From Pseudomonadota bacterium (lineage in GTDB: Bacteria; Desulfobacterota; Anaeroferrophillalia; Anaeroferrophillales; Tharpellaceae): a stretch of 11,954 nucleotides of DNA. Of this stretch, positions 6,507 to 11,954 are shown in pieces. Both the position numbers and the translations under genes were made by a program. Location of the stretch: positions 1-11,954 of the forward strand of contig DAOWHJ010000129.1 in the NCBI GenBank assembly GCA_030641485.1. Reading direction: 5' to 3'. The notes beneath the pieces were generated by a model. It saw only the letters and a program-made list of their open reading frames with translations, made no database searches and was not told where the DNA came from. Every line of letters begins with the position of its first letter. Positions within the stretch are counted from its first letter, which is position 1.

Positions 6507-8423
6507 ATGGGGAAAATAATCGGAATTGATTTGGGGACAACCAACTCATGCGTAAGTGTTATGGAGGGTGGCGAGGCTAAGGTTATCGCCAATGCTGAAG
6601 GGCTGCGGACAACACCCTCAATTATCGCTCTTAATGATAGCGATGAACGTTTGGTGGGTCAGGTTGCCAAGCGTCAGGCCGTTACTAACCCGACGGATAC
6701 GGTTTTTGCGGTAAAAAGACTTATCGGGCGAAAATTTGATGCGCCTCAGGTTCAGAAGATGAGGGGGAAAGTGCCGTTTGATATTTCAAAAGCGAAAAAT
6801 GGTGATGCCTGGGTTAAGATCAGGGATAAAGAGTACAGTCCGGCTGAAGCTTCGGCGATGATTTTGCAGAAGATGAAGCAGACGGCTGAGGACTATTTGG
6901 GTGAGCCGGTGACTGAAGCGGTGATTACGGTGCCAGCCTATTTTAATGATAGCCAGCGCCAGGCAACTAAAGATGCCGGTAAAATTGCCGGTTTTGATGT
7001 TAAAAGAATTATCAATGAGCCGACCGCGGCGGCATTGGCCTATGGTGAGGATAAGAAGAAAGAGGGTAAAATCGCGATCTTTGATCTCGGTGGCGGTACC
7101 TTTGATATCTCGATTCTAGAGCTTGGCGATGGGGTCTTTGAGGTCAAGGCAACCAATGGTGATACCTTCCTGGGTGGTGAAGACTTCGATGAGCGGATTA
7201 TTGACTTTATTGCGGATGAGTTTCGCAAAACCGACAGTATTGATCTGCGCAATGACAAGATGGCCCTGCAACGTTTGAAAGAGGCGGGCGAGAAGGCCAA
7301 GTGTGAGCTCTCAACCTCGACCTCAACTGATATTAATTTACCTTTTATCACGGCTGACGCTTCTGGGCCTAAACATCTTAACGTCAAACTGACTCGGGCC
7401 AACTTGGAAAGCTTGGTCGCCGATCTGGTCGATCGCGTAGTTGCCCCCTGTCGCACGGCGTTAAAGGATGCTGGGGTTTCGACCTCCGATATCAGTGAGG
7501 TAATTTTGGTCGGGGGGATGACCCGGATGCCGCGGATTCAGGAGAAGGTCAAAGAGATCTTCGGTAAAGAGCCGAGCAAAGGCGTGAATCCTGATGAGGT
7601 GGTTTCGATTGGCGCCGCGATTCAGGGTGGGGTCCTGCAAGGTGATGTTAAAGATGTTTTGTTGCTTGATGTTACCCCGCTGTCGTTGGGGATTGAGACC
7701 TTGGGTGGAGTCTGTACCAAGTTGATTGAGAAGAACTCAACCATTCCGACCCGCAAGAGTCAAACCTTTACAACTGCTGCTGACAATCAGCCAGCTGTCA
7801 GTATCGTTGTGCTTCAGGGTGAGCGGGAGATGTCGGCAGATAATAAACGGCTGGCTCAGTTTGAATTGGTCGGGCTCCCGGCAGCTCCTCGTGGTGTACC
7901 TCAAATTGAGGTGAGCTTTGATATTGATGCAAACGGTATCGTCCATGTCTCAGCCAAGGATACGGCGACCGGTAAAGAGCAGTCAGTTGAGATTAAAGCT
8001 TCCAGTGGTTTAAGTGAGGCTGAGATTGAGCAGATGGTCAAAGATGCTGAAGCTCACGCTGATGAAGATAAGAAAAAACGTGAACTTGTCGATCTTCATA
8101 ATCAGGCTGAAAGTACTATCTACCAGACTGAAAAGAGCCTTACAGAGATGGGTGATAAGGTTCCGGCTGAGGATCGTTCCAATATCGAAGGCGCCATTAC
8201 TCAGTTGAAGACGGTTAAGGACGGCGAAGATGGTGCCGCGATCAAGAAGGCTATGGATGACCTCCAGCAGGTTTCGCATAAGCTGGCCGAAGCGATGTAT
8301 GCTGAAAATCAGGCGGGTGAGGATGCCGGTGCTGCCGATGGTGCGGCTCCGGGTGCTGAAGCTACTGCTGCTGATGATGATGTTGTTGATGCTGACTTTG
8401 AAGAGGTTAAAGACGACAAATAG
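6507..8423 (+). CDS. dnaK: Chaperone protein DnaK (Hsp70)
   Basis: DnaK binds exposed hydrophobic peptides in an ATP-driven cycle with DnaJ and GrpE. The product is 638 aa, essentially the size of E. coli DnaK. The nucleotide-binding domain has IGIDLGTTNS (5-14), catalytic Lys70, DLGGGTFD (193-200, Thr198 at the place of E. coli Thr199) and GGMTRMPRIQ. The interdomain linker VLLLD is at 384-388, then comes the substrate-binding domain (TPLSLGIETLGG, SVEIKASSGLS) and a helical lid. An Ala/Gly/Asp-rich stretch leads to the conserved terminal DADFEEVKDDK. AAGGAG (6495-6500) sits 6 nt before the ATG, a strong ribosome binding site. It follows grpE after 133 bp. An intrinsic terminator lies downstream, so the hrcA-grpE-dnaK transcript probably ends before dnaJ. 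Every diagnostic motif is intact. Confidence 0.99.
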   Translation: MGKIIGIDLGTTNSCVSVMEGGEAKVIANAEGLRTTPSIIALNDSDERLVGQVAKRQAVTNPTDTVFAVKRLIGRKFDAPQVQKMRGKVPFDISKAKNGDAWVKIRDKEYSPAEASAMILQKMKQTAEDYLGEPVTEAVITVPAYFNDSQRQATKDAGKIAGFDVKRIINEPTAAALAYGEDKKKEGKIAIFDLGGGTFDISILELGDGVFEVKATNGDTFLGGEDFDERIIDFIADEFRKTDSIDLRNDKMALQRLKEAGEKAKCELSTSTSTDINLPFITADASGPKHLNVKLTRANLESLVADLVDRVVAPCRTALKDAGVSTSDISEVILVGGMTRMPRIQEKVKEIFGKEPSKGVNPDEVVSIGAAIQGGVLQGDVKDVLLLDVTPLSLGIETLGGVCTKLIEKNSTIPTRKSQTFTTAADNQPAVSIVVLQGEREMSADNKRLAQFELVGLPAAPRGVPQIEVSFDIDANGIVHVSAKDTATGKEQSVEIKASSGLSEAEIEQMVKDAEAHADEDKKKRELVDLHNQAESTIYQTEKSLTEMGDKVPAEDRSNIEGAITQLKTVKDGEDGAAIKKAMDDLQQVSHKLAEAMYAENQAGEDAGAADGAAPGAEATAADDDVVDADFEEVKDDK

Positions 8424-8431
8424 TGAGTGTT

Positions 8432-8457
8432 TTAAGATTGCTGTACTGCAATCTTGA
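8432..8457 (+). other. Hairpin just after dnaK stop
   Basis: AAGATTGC (8434-8441) and GCAATCTT (8448-8455) are exact complements around a 6-nt loop, and the stem extends by two more pairs including one G-U. No U-run follows. It probably shields the 3' end of the dnaK message or is the first of two stems before the terminator. Confidence 0.5.
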
Positions 8458-8479
8458 GATGCAGCTCAAAGCCCCAGAT
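8453..8479 (+). promoter_or_regulatory. Heat-shock-sigma (sigma32/RpoH)-like promoter for dnaJ
   Basis: CTTGAGA (8453-8459), a 12-bp spacer, and CCCCAGAT (8472-8479) resemble the sigma32 consensus CTTGAAA-N11-16-CCCCATNT with one deviation in the -35 and two or so in the -10. It is upstream of dnaJ on the correct strand. The predicted start, about 8486, falls in the loop of the terminator, so an RNA begun here would lack the hairpin's 5' arm. Whether this organism uses RpoH in this way is inference. Confidence 0.35.
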
Positions 8480-8518
8480 GTGAGTAGGAGTGTAAGCTTT
8501 GCTCGCATCTGGTTTTTT
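8474..8518 (+). terminator. Intrinsic terminator between dnaK and dnaJ
   Basis: CCAGATGTGAG (8474-8484) pairs along all 11 positions with CTCGCATCTGG (8502-8512), one pair being G-U, around a 17-nt loop. TTTTTT (8513-8518) follows directly. This is the only convincing rho-independent terminator in the window, and it ends the hrcA-grpE-dnaK transcription unit. Confidence 0.88.
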
Positions 8519-8599
8519 CGTTTATACAGTTTTTATCAAATAACTTTCTGTGCACCCTGGGACAATTTGGGTTCACAAAATGGTCAAAGCTTTTTTTAA

Positions 8600-8647
8600 C
8601 CACAGAGAACACAGAGAACTATAAATTTATCTCTGTGGCCTCTGTGG
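8600..8647. repeat. Inverted repeat built from CACAGAG units
   Basis: The left arm CCACAGAGAACACAGAGA (8600-8617) contains two CACAGAGA units in tandem. The right arm TCTCTGTGGCCTCTGTGG (8630-8647) is its inverse at 16 of 18 positions, with a 12-nt A/T loop. It lies about 50 bp before dnaJ. Like the CGCAAAG palindrome after lon, it pairs short direct repeats into an inverted repeat, which suggests a dispersed intergenic repeat family. A transcript into dnaJ would form a strong stem here. Between the terminator and this element there is also a weaker inverted repeat, TGTGCACCC (8549-8557) against GGGTTCACA (8569-8577). Confidence 0.75.
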
Positions 8648-8673
8648 CGAATTGAATTGGTTTTACCTGTTTG

Positions 8674-8697
8674 AATCCGGTTTGACCGGGTTAGGAG
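8674..8697 (+). promoter_or_regulatory. Hairpin abutting the dnaJ ribosome binding site
   Basis: AATCCGG (8674-8680) pairs with CCGGGTT (8686-8692) around the loop TTTGA, seven pairs including one G-U. The ribosome binding site AGGAG (8693-8697) begins at the very next base. The stem could stack on or partly extend into the site and tune dnaJ translation. This is seen in sequence only; the effect is inference. Confidence 0.35.
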
Positions 8698-8706
8698 TTT
8701 ATGCAC

Positions 8707-9813
8707 GTGGCGCAGAAACGGGACTATTATGATGTGTTACAGCTTCAACGTAACGCCTCTGAAGCAGAGATGAAAAAAGCCTATCGTAAGATGGCTTTTA
8801 AGTACCATCCAGATCAAAATTCTAACGATCCCATGGCTGAATCTAAGTTCAAAGAACTTACTGAAGCCTATGGCGTTTTATCTGACGGCCAGAAACGGGC
8901 ACTTTATGATCAGTACGGTCACGATGGTTTGCAGCAGCAAGCCGGTGGTGGCTTTAATGGCGGCGGTTTTGGCGATATCTTTGGCGATCTTTTCGGTGAA
9001 GTTTTTGGGGGCTCTGGCGGGCGGCGACGCTCGGCTGGCAGGGCCGGAGAAAGCTTACGTTACAACTTGGATATTGAGTTTGATGAAGCGGTCTTCGGGA
9101 CTCAGGCAAAAATCAAAATTCCACGTCATGTGACCTGTGATGCTTGTACCGGAACCGGGGTTGAGGTTGGGTCTAAACCTGAAGTCTGTCCCACTTGTGA
9201 CGGTCATGGTCAGGTTCGTTATCAGCAGGGTTTTTTTAGTGTTTCTCAGGCCTGTTCAACCTGTCGGGGAACCGGGTCAATTATCAAAAACCCTTGTAAA
9301 GAGTGCTCTGGAGCTGGTCGCAAGCGGGAAGAGAAGAGTTTGTCTGTAAAAATTCCCGCCGGGGTTGAAACCGGGACCCGACTTAAATTGCTAGGTGAAG
9401 GTGGATCCGGCAGTCAGGGTGGCCCGCCGGGTGATCTTTATGTCGTGATTCAGGTTAAAGAGCACCAGTTTTTTCAGCGGCGCGGTAACGATATCTATTG
9501 TCAGATTTCGGTCACCTTTGCCCAGGCGGCACTAGGTGCCAACCTTGAGGTTGAGGCTCTGGAGGGTAAAGAGAAAATTTCGGTTACCGAAAGTACCCAG
9601 TCCGGGGATCTCATCTATCTCAAAGGTCAGGGGGTACCGCACCTTAACGGTTATGGGCGCGGGGATCAGGTGATTGAGTTGATTGTTGTAACCCCGAAAA
9701 CCCTAAGTGCCAGGCAGCGCGAACTCTTTATGGGGCTGGCCCAGGAAGAGGGGGATGACTCAATTCATGAACAGAAGAGTTTTTTTTCCAAAGTTCGTGA
9801 GATGCTGGATTAA
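8707..9813 (+). CDS. dnaJ: Chaperone protein DnaJ (Hsp40, type A)
   Basis: DnaJ delivers substrates to DnaK and stimulates its ATPase. I place the start at GTG 8707, giving a protein beginning MAQKRDYYDVL as in other DnaJ proteins and 9 nt from AGGAG (8693-8697). ATG 8701 is in frame but only 3 nt from that site, and would give two extra residues. From the GTG the product is 368 aa. The J domain has the HPD triad at 34-36, followed by a Gly/Phe-rich linker (GGGFNGGGFGDIFGDLFG). Four CxxCxGxG zinc repeats follow (CDACTGTG, CPTCDGHG, CSTCRGTG, CKECSGAG, about 144-204), then the C-terminal substrate-binding domains. All zinc ligands are present. A terminator and structured repeats separate it from dnaK, so it may have its own promoter. 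The NRDE gene follows after 33 bp. Confidence 0.97.
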   Translation: MAQKRDYYDVLQLQRNASEAEMKKAYRKMAFKYHPDQNSNDPMAESKFKELTEAYGVLSDGQKRALYDQYGHDGLQQQAGGGFNGGGFGDIFGDLFGEVFGGSGGRRRSAGRAGESLRYNLDIEFDEAVFGTQAKIKIPRHVTCDACTGTGVEVGSKPEVCPTCDGHGQVRYQQGFFSVSQACSTCRGTGSIIKNPCKECSGAGRKREEKSLSVKIPAGVETGTRLKLLGEGGSGSQGGPPGDLYVVIQVKEHQFFQRRGNDIYCQISVTFAQAALGANLEVEALEGKEKISVTESTQSGDLIYLKGQGVPHLNGYGRGDQVIELIVVTPKTLSARQRELFMGLAQEEGDDSIHEQKSFFSKVREMLD

Positions 9814-9846
9814 TTTTCACCATTCTAACCTCACGCTTAATATACG

Positions 9847-10605
9847 ATGTGTACAGTTCTCTTTGCCTATAAAATGGTTCCTGGTTGGCCGCTGGTGGTT
9901 GCCAATAACCGTGATGAATTCTTTCAGCGTCGGGCTTTGCCGCCGCGTATCTACAGATCGGACCGGAATCAGGGTTTGCGGTGGATTGCATCCTGTGATT
10001 TGACCGGTGGTGGGAGCTGGTGGGGTTACAATTGTCGGGGCCTATTGGTCTGGCTGACAAATCGTTGGACCGGGAGTGAATATGAGGAGGGGCTACGTTC
10101 GCGTGGCGAATTGGTGACCAACCTGCTTAACTGTGCTGATCCAGAAAGTGCCCGGGCTCAACTTGAAGATAGTTGTGATGGTTTGACTTTCAACCCCTTC
10201 AACCTAATTATCGCCGCTCGTGAAAGTGCTTTTTTTGTGACTAATTTTCCGCGTCTGTATTTCACACCCCTGCTTTCCGGGTTCCATTACCTTGGTAATG
10301 GTCAGCTTGATGGTTGCACTTCGGTCAAGGCCCGTAGTGCTAGGCGCTTGTTTGACGGTCGCTCTGGAGAGGAGAGCCTGGATGAAACCCTAGGTGTTTT
10401 TCGGGGGGCTCTGCGGACCCATTTGCCCCAGGATTCGATTCCCCCGCAAGGTTTTAATGTTACGTTTGACGGCTATGGAACGACGTCATCGTTGACGCTA
10501 GCCTTAGCTGCTACAGACAGGGTTGGCTTGCAGTTGCAATATTGTGATGCAAACCCACTTTCAGGAAGTTATGACGACTATTCAAGCTTGGGTCGTCTTT
10601 TGTGA
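9847..10605 (+). CDS. NRDE (TANGO2-like) family protein
   Basis: The 252-aa product begins MCTVLFAY and carries the family signature NNRDE at 20-24, with a run of conserved features afterwards: WIASCDLTGGGSWWGY, LTNRW, a mid-region NPFNLIIA, HYLGNGQLD and the C-terminal YGTTSSLTLAL (usually YGTRSST in relatives). Cys2 is conserved in the family, which has been compared with N-terminal-nucleophile hydrolases; whether it acts as an enzyme is not established. Animal TANGO2 is linked to lipid and haem metabolism, but the bacterial role is unclear and I do not assign one. No signal peptide is evident, so it should be cytoplasmic. The start is fixed by homology because there is no recognisable ribosome binding site in the 33-bp gap after dnaJ. 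It may be the last gene of a dnaJ transcript; co-location with dnaJ may be incidental. Confidence 0.85.
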   Translation: MCTVLFAYKMVPGWPLVVANNRDEFFQRRALPPRIYRSDRNQGLRWIASCDLTGGGSWWGYNCRGLLVWLTNRWTGSEYEEGLRSRGELVTNLLNCADPESARAQLEDSCDGLTFNPFNLIIAARESAFFVTNFPRLYFTPLLSGFHYLGNGQLDGCTSVKARSARRLFDGRSGEESLDETLGVFRGALRTHLPQDSIPPQGFNVTFDGYGTTSSLTLALAATDRVGLQLQYCDANPLSGSYDDYSSLGRLL

Positions 10606-10684
10606 TATGCGCCTTTTTGCTTGATTTTTCGTACCTTATTAACATATAAGGCAAAGTTTCGTTGGCCGATTGCGTGGAGGTTGT

Positions 10685-10723
10685 CCGAGAATATCTTTTT
10701 TCCCCAGCTCGGCGTTGTTTTTT
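10685..10723 (+). terminator. Weak terminator-like hairpin after NRDE gene
   Basis: CCGAG (10685-10689) pairs with CTCGG (10708-10712). Five bases later a six-T run (10718-10723) follows. The stem is only 5 bp with an 18-nt loop, so this is a poor terminator by structure. The gap also holds CCTTAT/ATAAGG (10634-10651), a 6-bp stem with no U-run. Confidence 0.25.
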
Positions 10724-10755
10724 GAAATTAATGCTTCGGAATACTAAGTTGTTTA

Positions 10756-10767
10756 CTATTTAAATAG
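10756..10767. other. 12-bp perfect palindrome before ppiD
   Basis: CTATTTAAATAG is a perfect 12-bp A/T-rich palindrome ending 16 bp before the ppiD ATG. It could be an operator or simply part of an A/T-rich leader. No adjacent promoter is convincing. Confidence 0.25.
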
Positions 10768-10783
10768 ATAGAGGTTTTATTAG

Positions 10784-11954
10784 ATGTTACGAATGATGCG
10801 AAAAAACGCTCAGTCACTGATCGTTAAGCTGGTTTTTGGTGTTATTATTGTGGTCTTCTCGTTTTGGGGGGTCGGCAGTATGAAAGCCAAACAGATGACA
10901 GTTGCGGCTACGGTTAATGGCAAGAGTATTGAACGAAAAATCTTGGACAACTCATTTCGGGATCTATGGCGGCGTTATCAGGAGCGCTCGCAAGGAAAAT
11001 TTAATCCCGATGAGGCTCAATCTCTTCAGATTAAGCGTGAGGCTTTGGATGGTCTGATTGACCGTCATCTGCTGCTGGTTCAGGCCGATGAGCTCGGCCT
11101 CTCGGTTGGTGAAACTGAAATGCAACAGCGTATAGCCGAGTTTGGTGCATTTCAGAGAGATGGGAATTTTGATCAGGAGACCTATCGCCGAGCTCTAAGT
11201 TTTAGTCGAATGACTCCGGCCCAGTTTGAGGCTGGCTATAGAGAAGATCTGCTGCTCGAAAAAATTCGGGTGGTGATTGCTGATGGGACGAAAATTTTGC
11301 CTGACGAGGTCGATATTCTGGTCCGTCAGCAACGTGAAGAAATTGCGGTTGATCTGCTCCAGCTTAAACCTGCTGCCTATCAGGACAAGATGACATTTGA
11401 TGAGACCGCCCTGGAGAAATTCTTCGCTGAAAAGCGTGAGAATTTCAGAGTTCCGGAGCAGCGCAAGATTGCAACTTTGGTTCTTGAACGCAATAAACTG
11501 CTCGAAAAGGTGGTCATTAGTGATGCTCAGGTGAGTGGTTTTTATCAGGAGAACATCGAAAATTTCAAGGAATCGGAGCAGGTTAAGGCCCGTCATATCT
11601 TGATTAAAGTTGCCCCCGAGGCGGCGGAGGCCGAAGTTGAGGCTGCTCGTAAGCAAATCCTTGATATCTCTGACAAGGTCAAATCCGGTGCCGGTTTCGC
11701 CGAGCTTGCCAAAGAGTTTTCGCAGGGGCCGTCAAACTCGATGGGTGGTGACTTGGGTTGGTTCGGCCGCGGTTCTATGGTTAAAGCATTTGAGGATGCG
11801 GCGTTTGCTTTGAAATCCGGCCAGGTTAGTGAGCCGGTGAAAACTCGTTTTGGCTTTCATCTGATTAAAACTGAAGATTATAAGCCGAACCGGACCAAGG
11901 AGCTGGCTGAGGTTAAATCGGGAATTGAAAAAGGCCTACGTATCGGAGCGTACC
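10784..11954 (+). CDS. ppiD: PpiD/SurA-like periplasmic peptidyl-prolyl isomerase (3' end missing)
   Basis: The frame is open from ATG 10784 to the window edge (390 complete codons), so the C-terminal part is not seen; family members are usually 500-630 aa. Residues 1-11 are basic (MLRMMRKNAQS), and about 12-34 form one hydrophobic membrane segment (LIVKLVFGVIIVVFSFWGVG), which anchors the protein with its bulk in the periplasm. Residues about 40-250 form the SurA_N-like chaperone region with VNGKSIERKIL and LIDRHLLLVQADELGL. A parvulin domain runs about 265-365: ARHILIKV (269-276, His271), GGDLGWFGRGSMVKAFEDAAFAL and FGFHLIK (356-362, His359). These residues suggest an active isomerase, although E. 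coli PpiD itself is poorly active. AGAGG (10770-10774) sits 9 nt before the ATG. It helps newly exported proteins fold near the Sec translocon by analogy with E. coli. Confidence 0.9.
   Translation, partial: MLRMMRKNAQSLIVKLVFGVIIVVFSFWGVGSMKAKQMTVAATVNGKSIERKILDNSFRDLWRRYQERSQGKFNPDEAQSLQIKREALDGLIDRHLLLVQADELGLSVGETEMQQRIAEFGAFQRDGNFDQETYRRALSFSRMTPAQFEAGYREDLLLEKIRVVIADGTKILPDEVDILVRQQREEIAVDLLQLKPAAYQDKMTFDETALEKFFAEKRENFRVPEQRKIATLVLERNKLLEKVVISDAQVSGFYQENIENFKESEQVKARHILIKVAPEAAEAEVEAARKQILDISDKVKSGAGFAELAKEFSQGPSNSMGGDLGWFGRGSMVKAFEDAAFALKSGQVSEPVKTRFGFHLIKTEDYKPNRTKELAEVKSGIEKGLRIGAY

Noticed and set aside
7040..7456. 138-codon open frame on the - strand inside dnaK
   Set aside because: It is antisense to the highly conserved ATPase domain, is Ser/Arg-rich with no recognisable motif, and is explained by codon bias of dnaK on the other strand.
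10722..10759. Promoter for ppiD using TTGAAA at 10722-10727
   Set aside because: At 17 bp the -10 would be TAAGTT, matching only about half the consensus; other spacings give nothing better.
11195..11656. 153-codon open frame on the - strand inside the ppiD-like gene
   Set aside because: It is antisense to a continuous frame with clear SurA/parvulin motifs and has no family resemblance of its own.
1..11954. A novel defence, mobile or biosynthetic system
   Set aside because: Every substantial frame is a recognisable conserved gene with intact motifs, all on one strand, with no integrase, transposase, toxin-antitoxin pair or composition shift.

Overview
The window (about 12 kb, close to 50% GC) is a housekeeping stretch of a Gram-negative chromosome with every gene on the + strand. 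Protein sequences, an HrcA/CIRCE-controlled hrcA-grpE-dnaK-dnaJ order, and a SurA/PpiD-type periplasmic chaperone point to the former Deltaproteobacteria (Desulfobacterota/Desulfuromonadota, e.g. a Desulfuromonadales or Desulfobulbales relative). That placement rests on recognition of the families, not on a search.

Layout: (1) 2-2011, the 3' five-sixths of lon (ATP-dependent protease); its start lies upstream of the window. (2) 2128-3195 thiL (thiamine-monophosphate kinase), overlapping by 20 bp (3) 3176-4219, a YhaM-type OB-fold/HD 3'-5' exoribonuclease. (4) A 314-bp non-coding region holding a large imperfect palindrome, a strong sigma70-like promoter and a CIRCE operator, all leading into (5) hrcA 4534-5568. 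(6) grpE 5783-6373 and (7) dnaK 6507-8423 follow, each behind a structured intergenic region. (8) After dnaK comes an intrinsic terminator, then dnaJ (8707-9813). (9) 9847-10605 encodes an NRDE/TANGO2-family protein. (10) 10784 to the window end is the 5' part of a ppiD-like periplasmic folding chaperone/prolyl isomerase.

Most of the genes serve protein quality control. Lon degrades misfolded proteins, DnaK/DnaJ/GrpE refold them in the cytoplasm, HrcA represses the chaperone genes through CIRCE, and the PpiD-like protein assists folding at the inner-membrane/periplasm face. ThiL, the YhaM-like nuclease and the NRDE protein look like neighbours by location.

I see no undescribed multi-gene system, phage, IS element, CRISPR array, tRNA or rRNA. 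The unusual content is between the genes. At least four intergenic gaps hold sizeable inverted repeats of different kinds. They are a CGCAAAG-unit palindrome (lon-thiL), an 84-bp palindrome (upstream of hrcA), a 128-bp near-complete palindrome that begins inside the hrcA stop codon (hrcA-grpE), and a CACAGAG-unit palindrome (dnaK-dnaJ). The dnaK-dnaJ gap also carries a heat-shock-promoter-like sequence whose -10 lies inside the 5' arm of the terminator hairpin.
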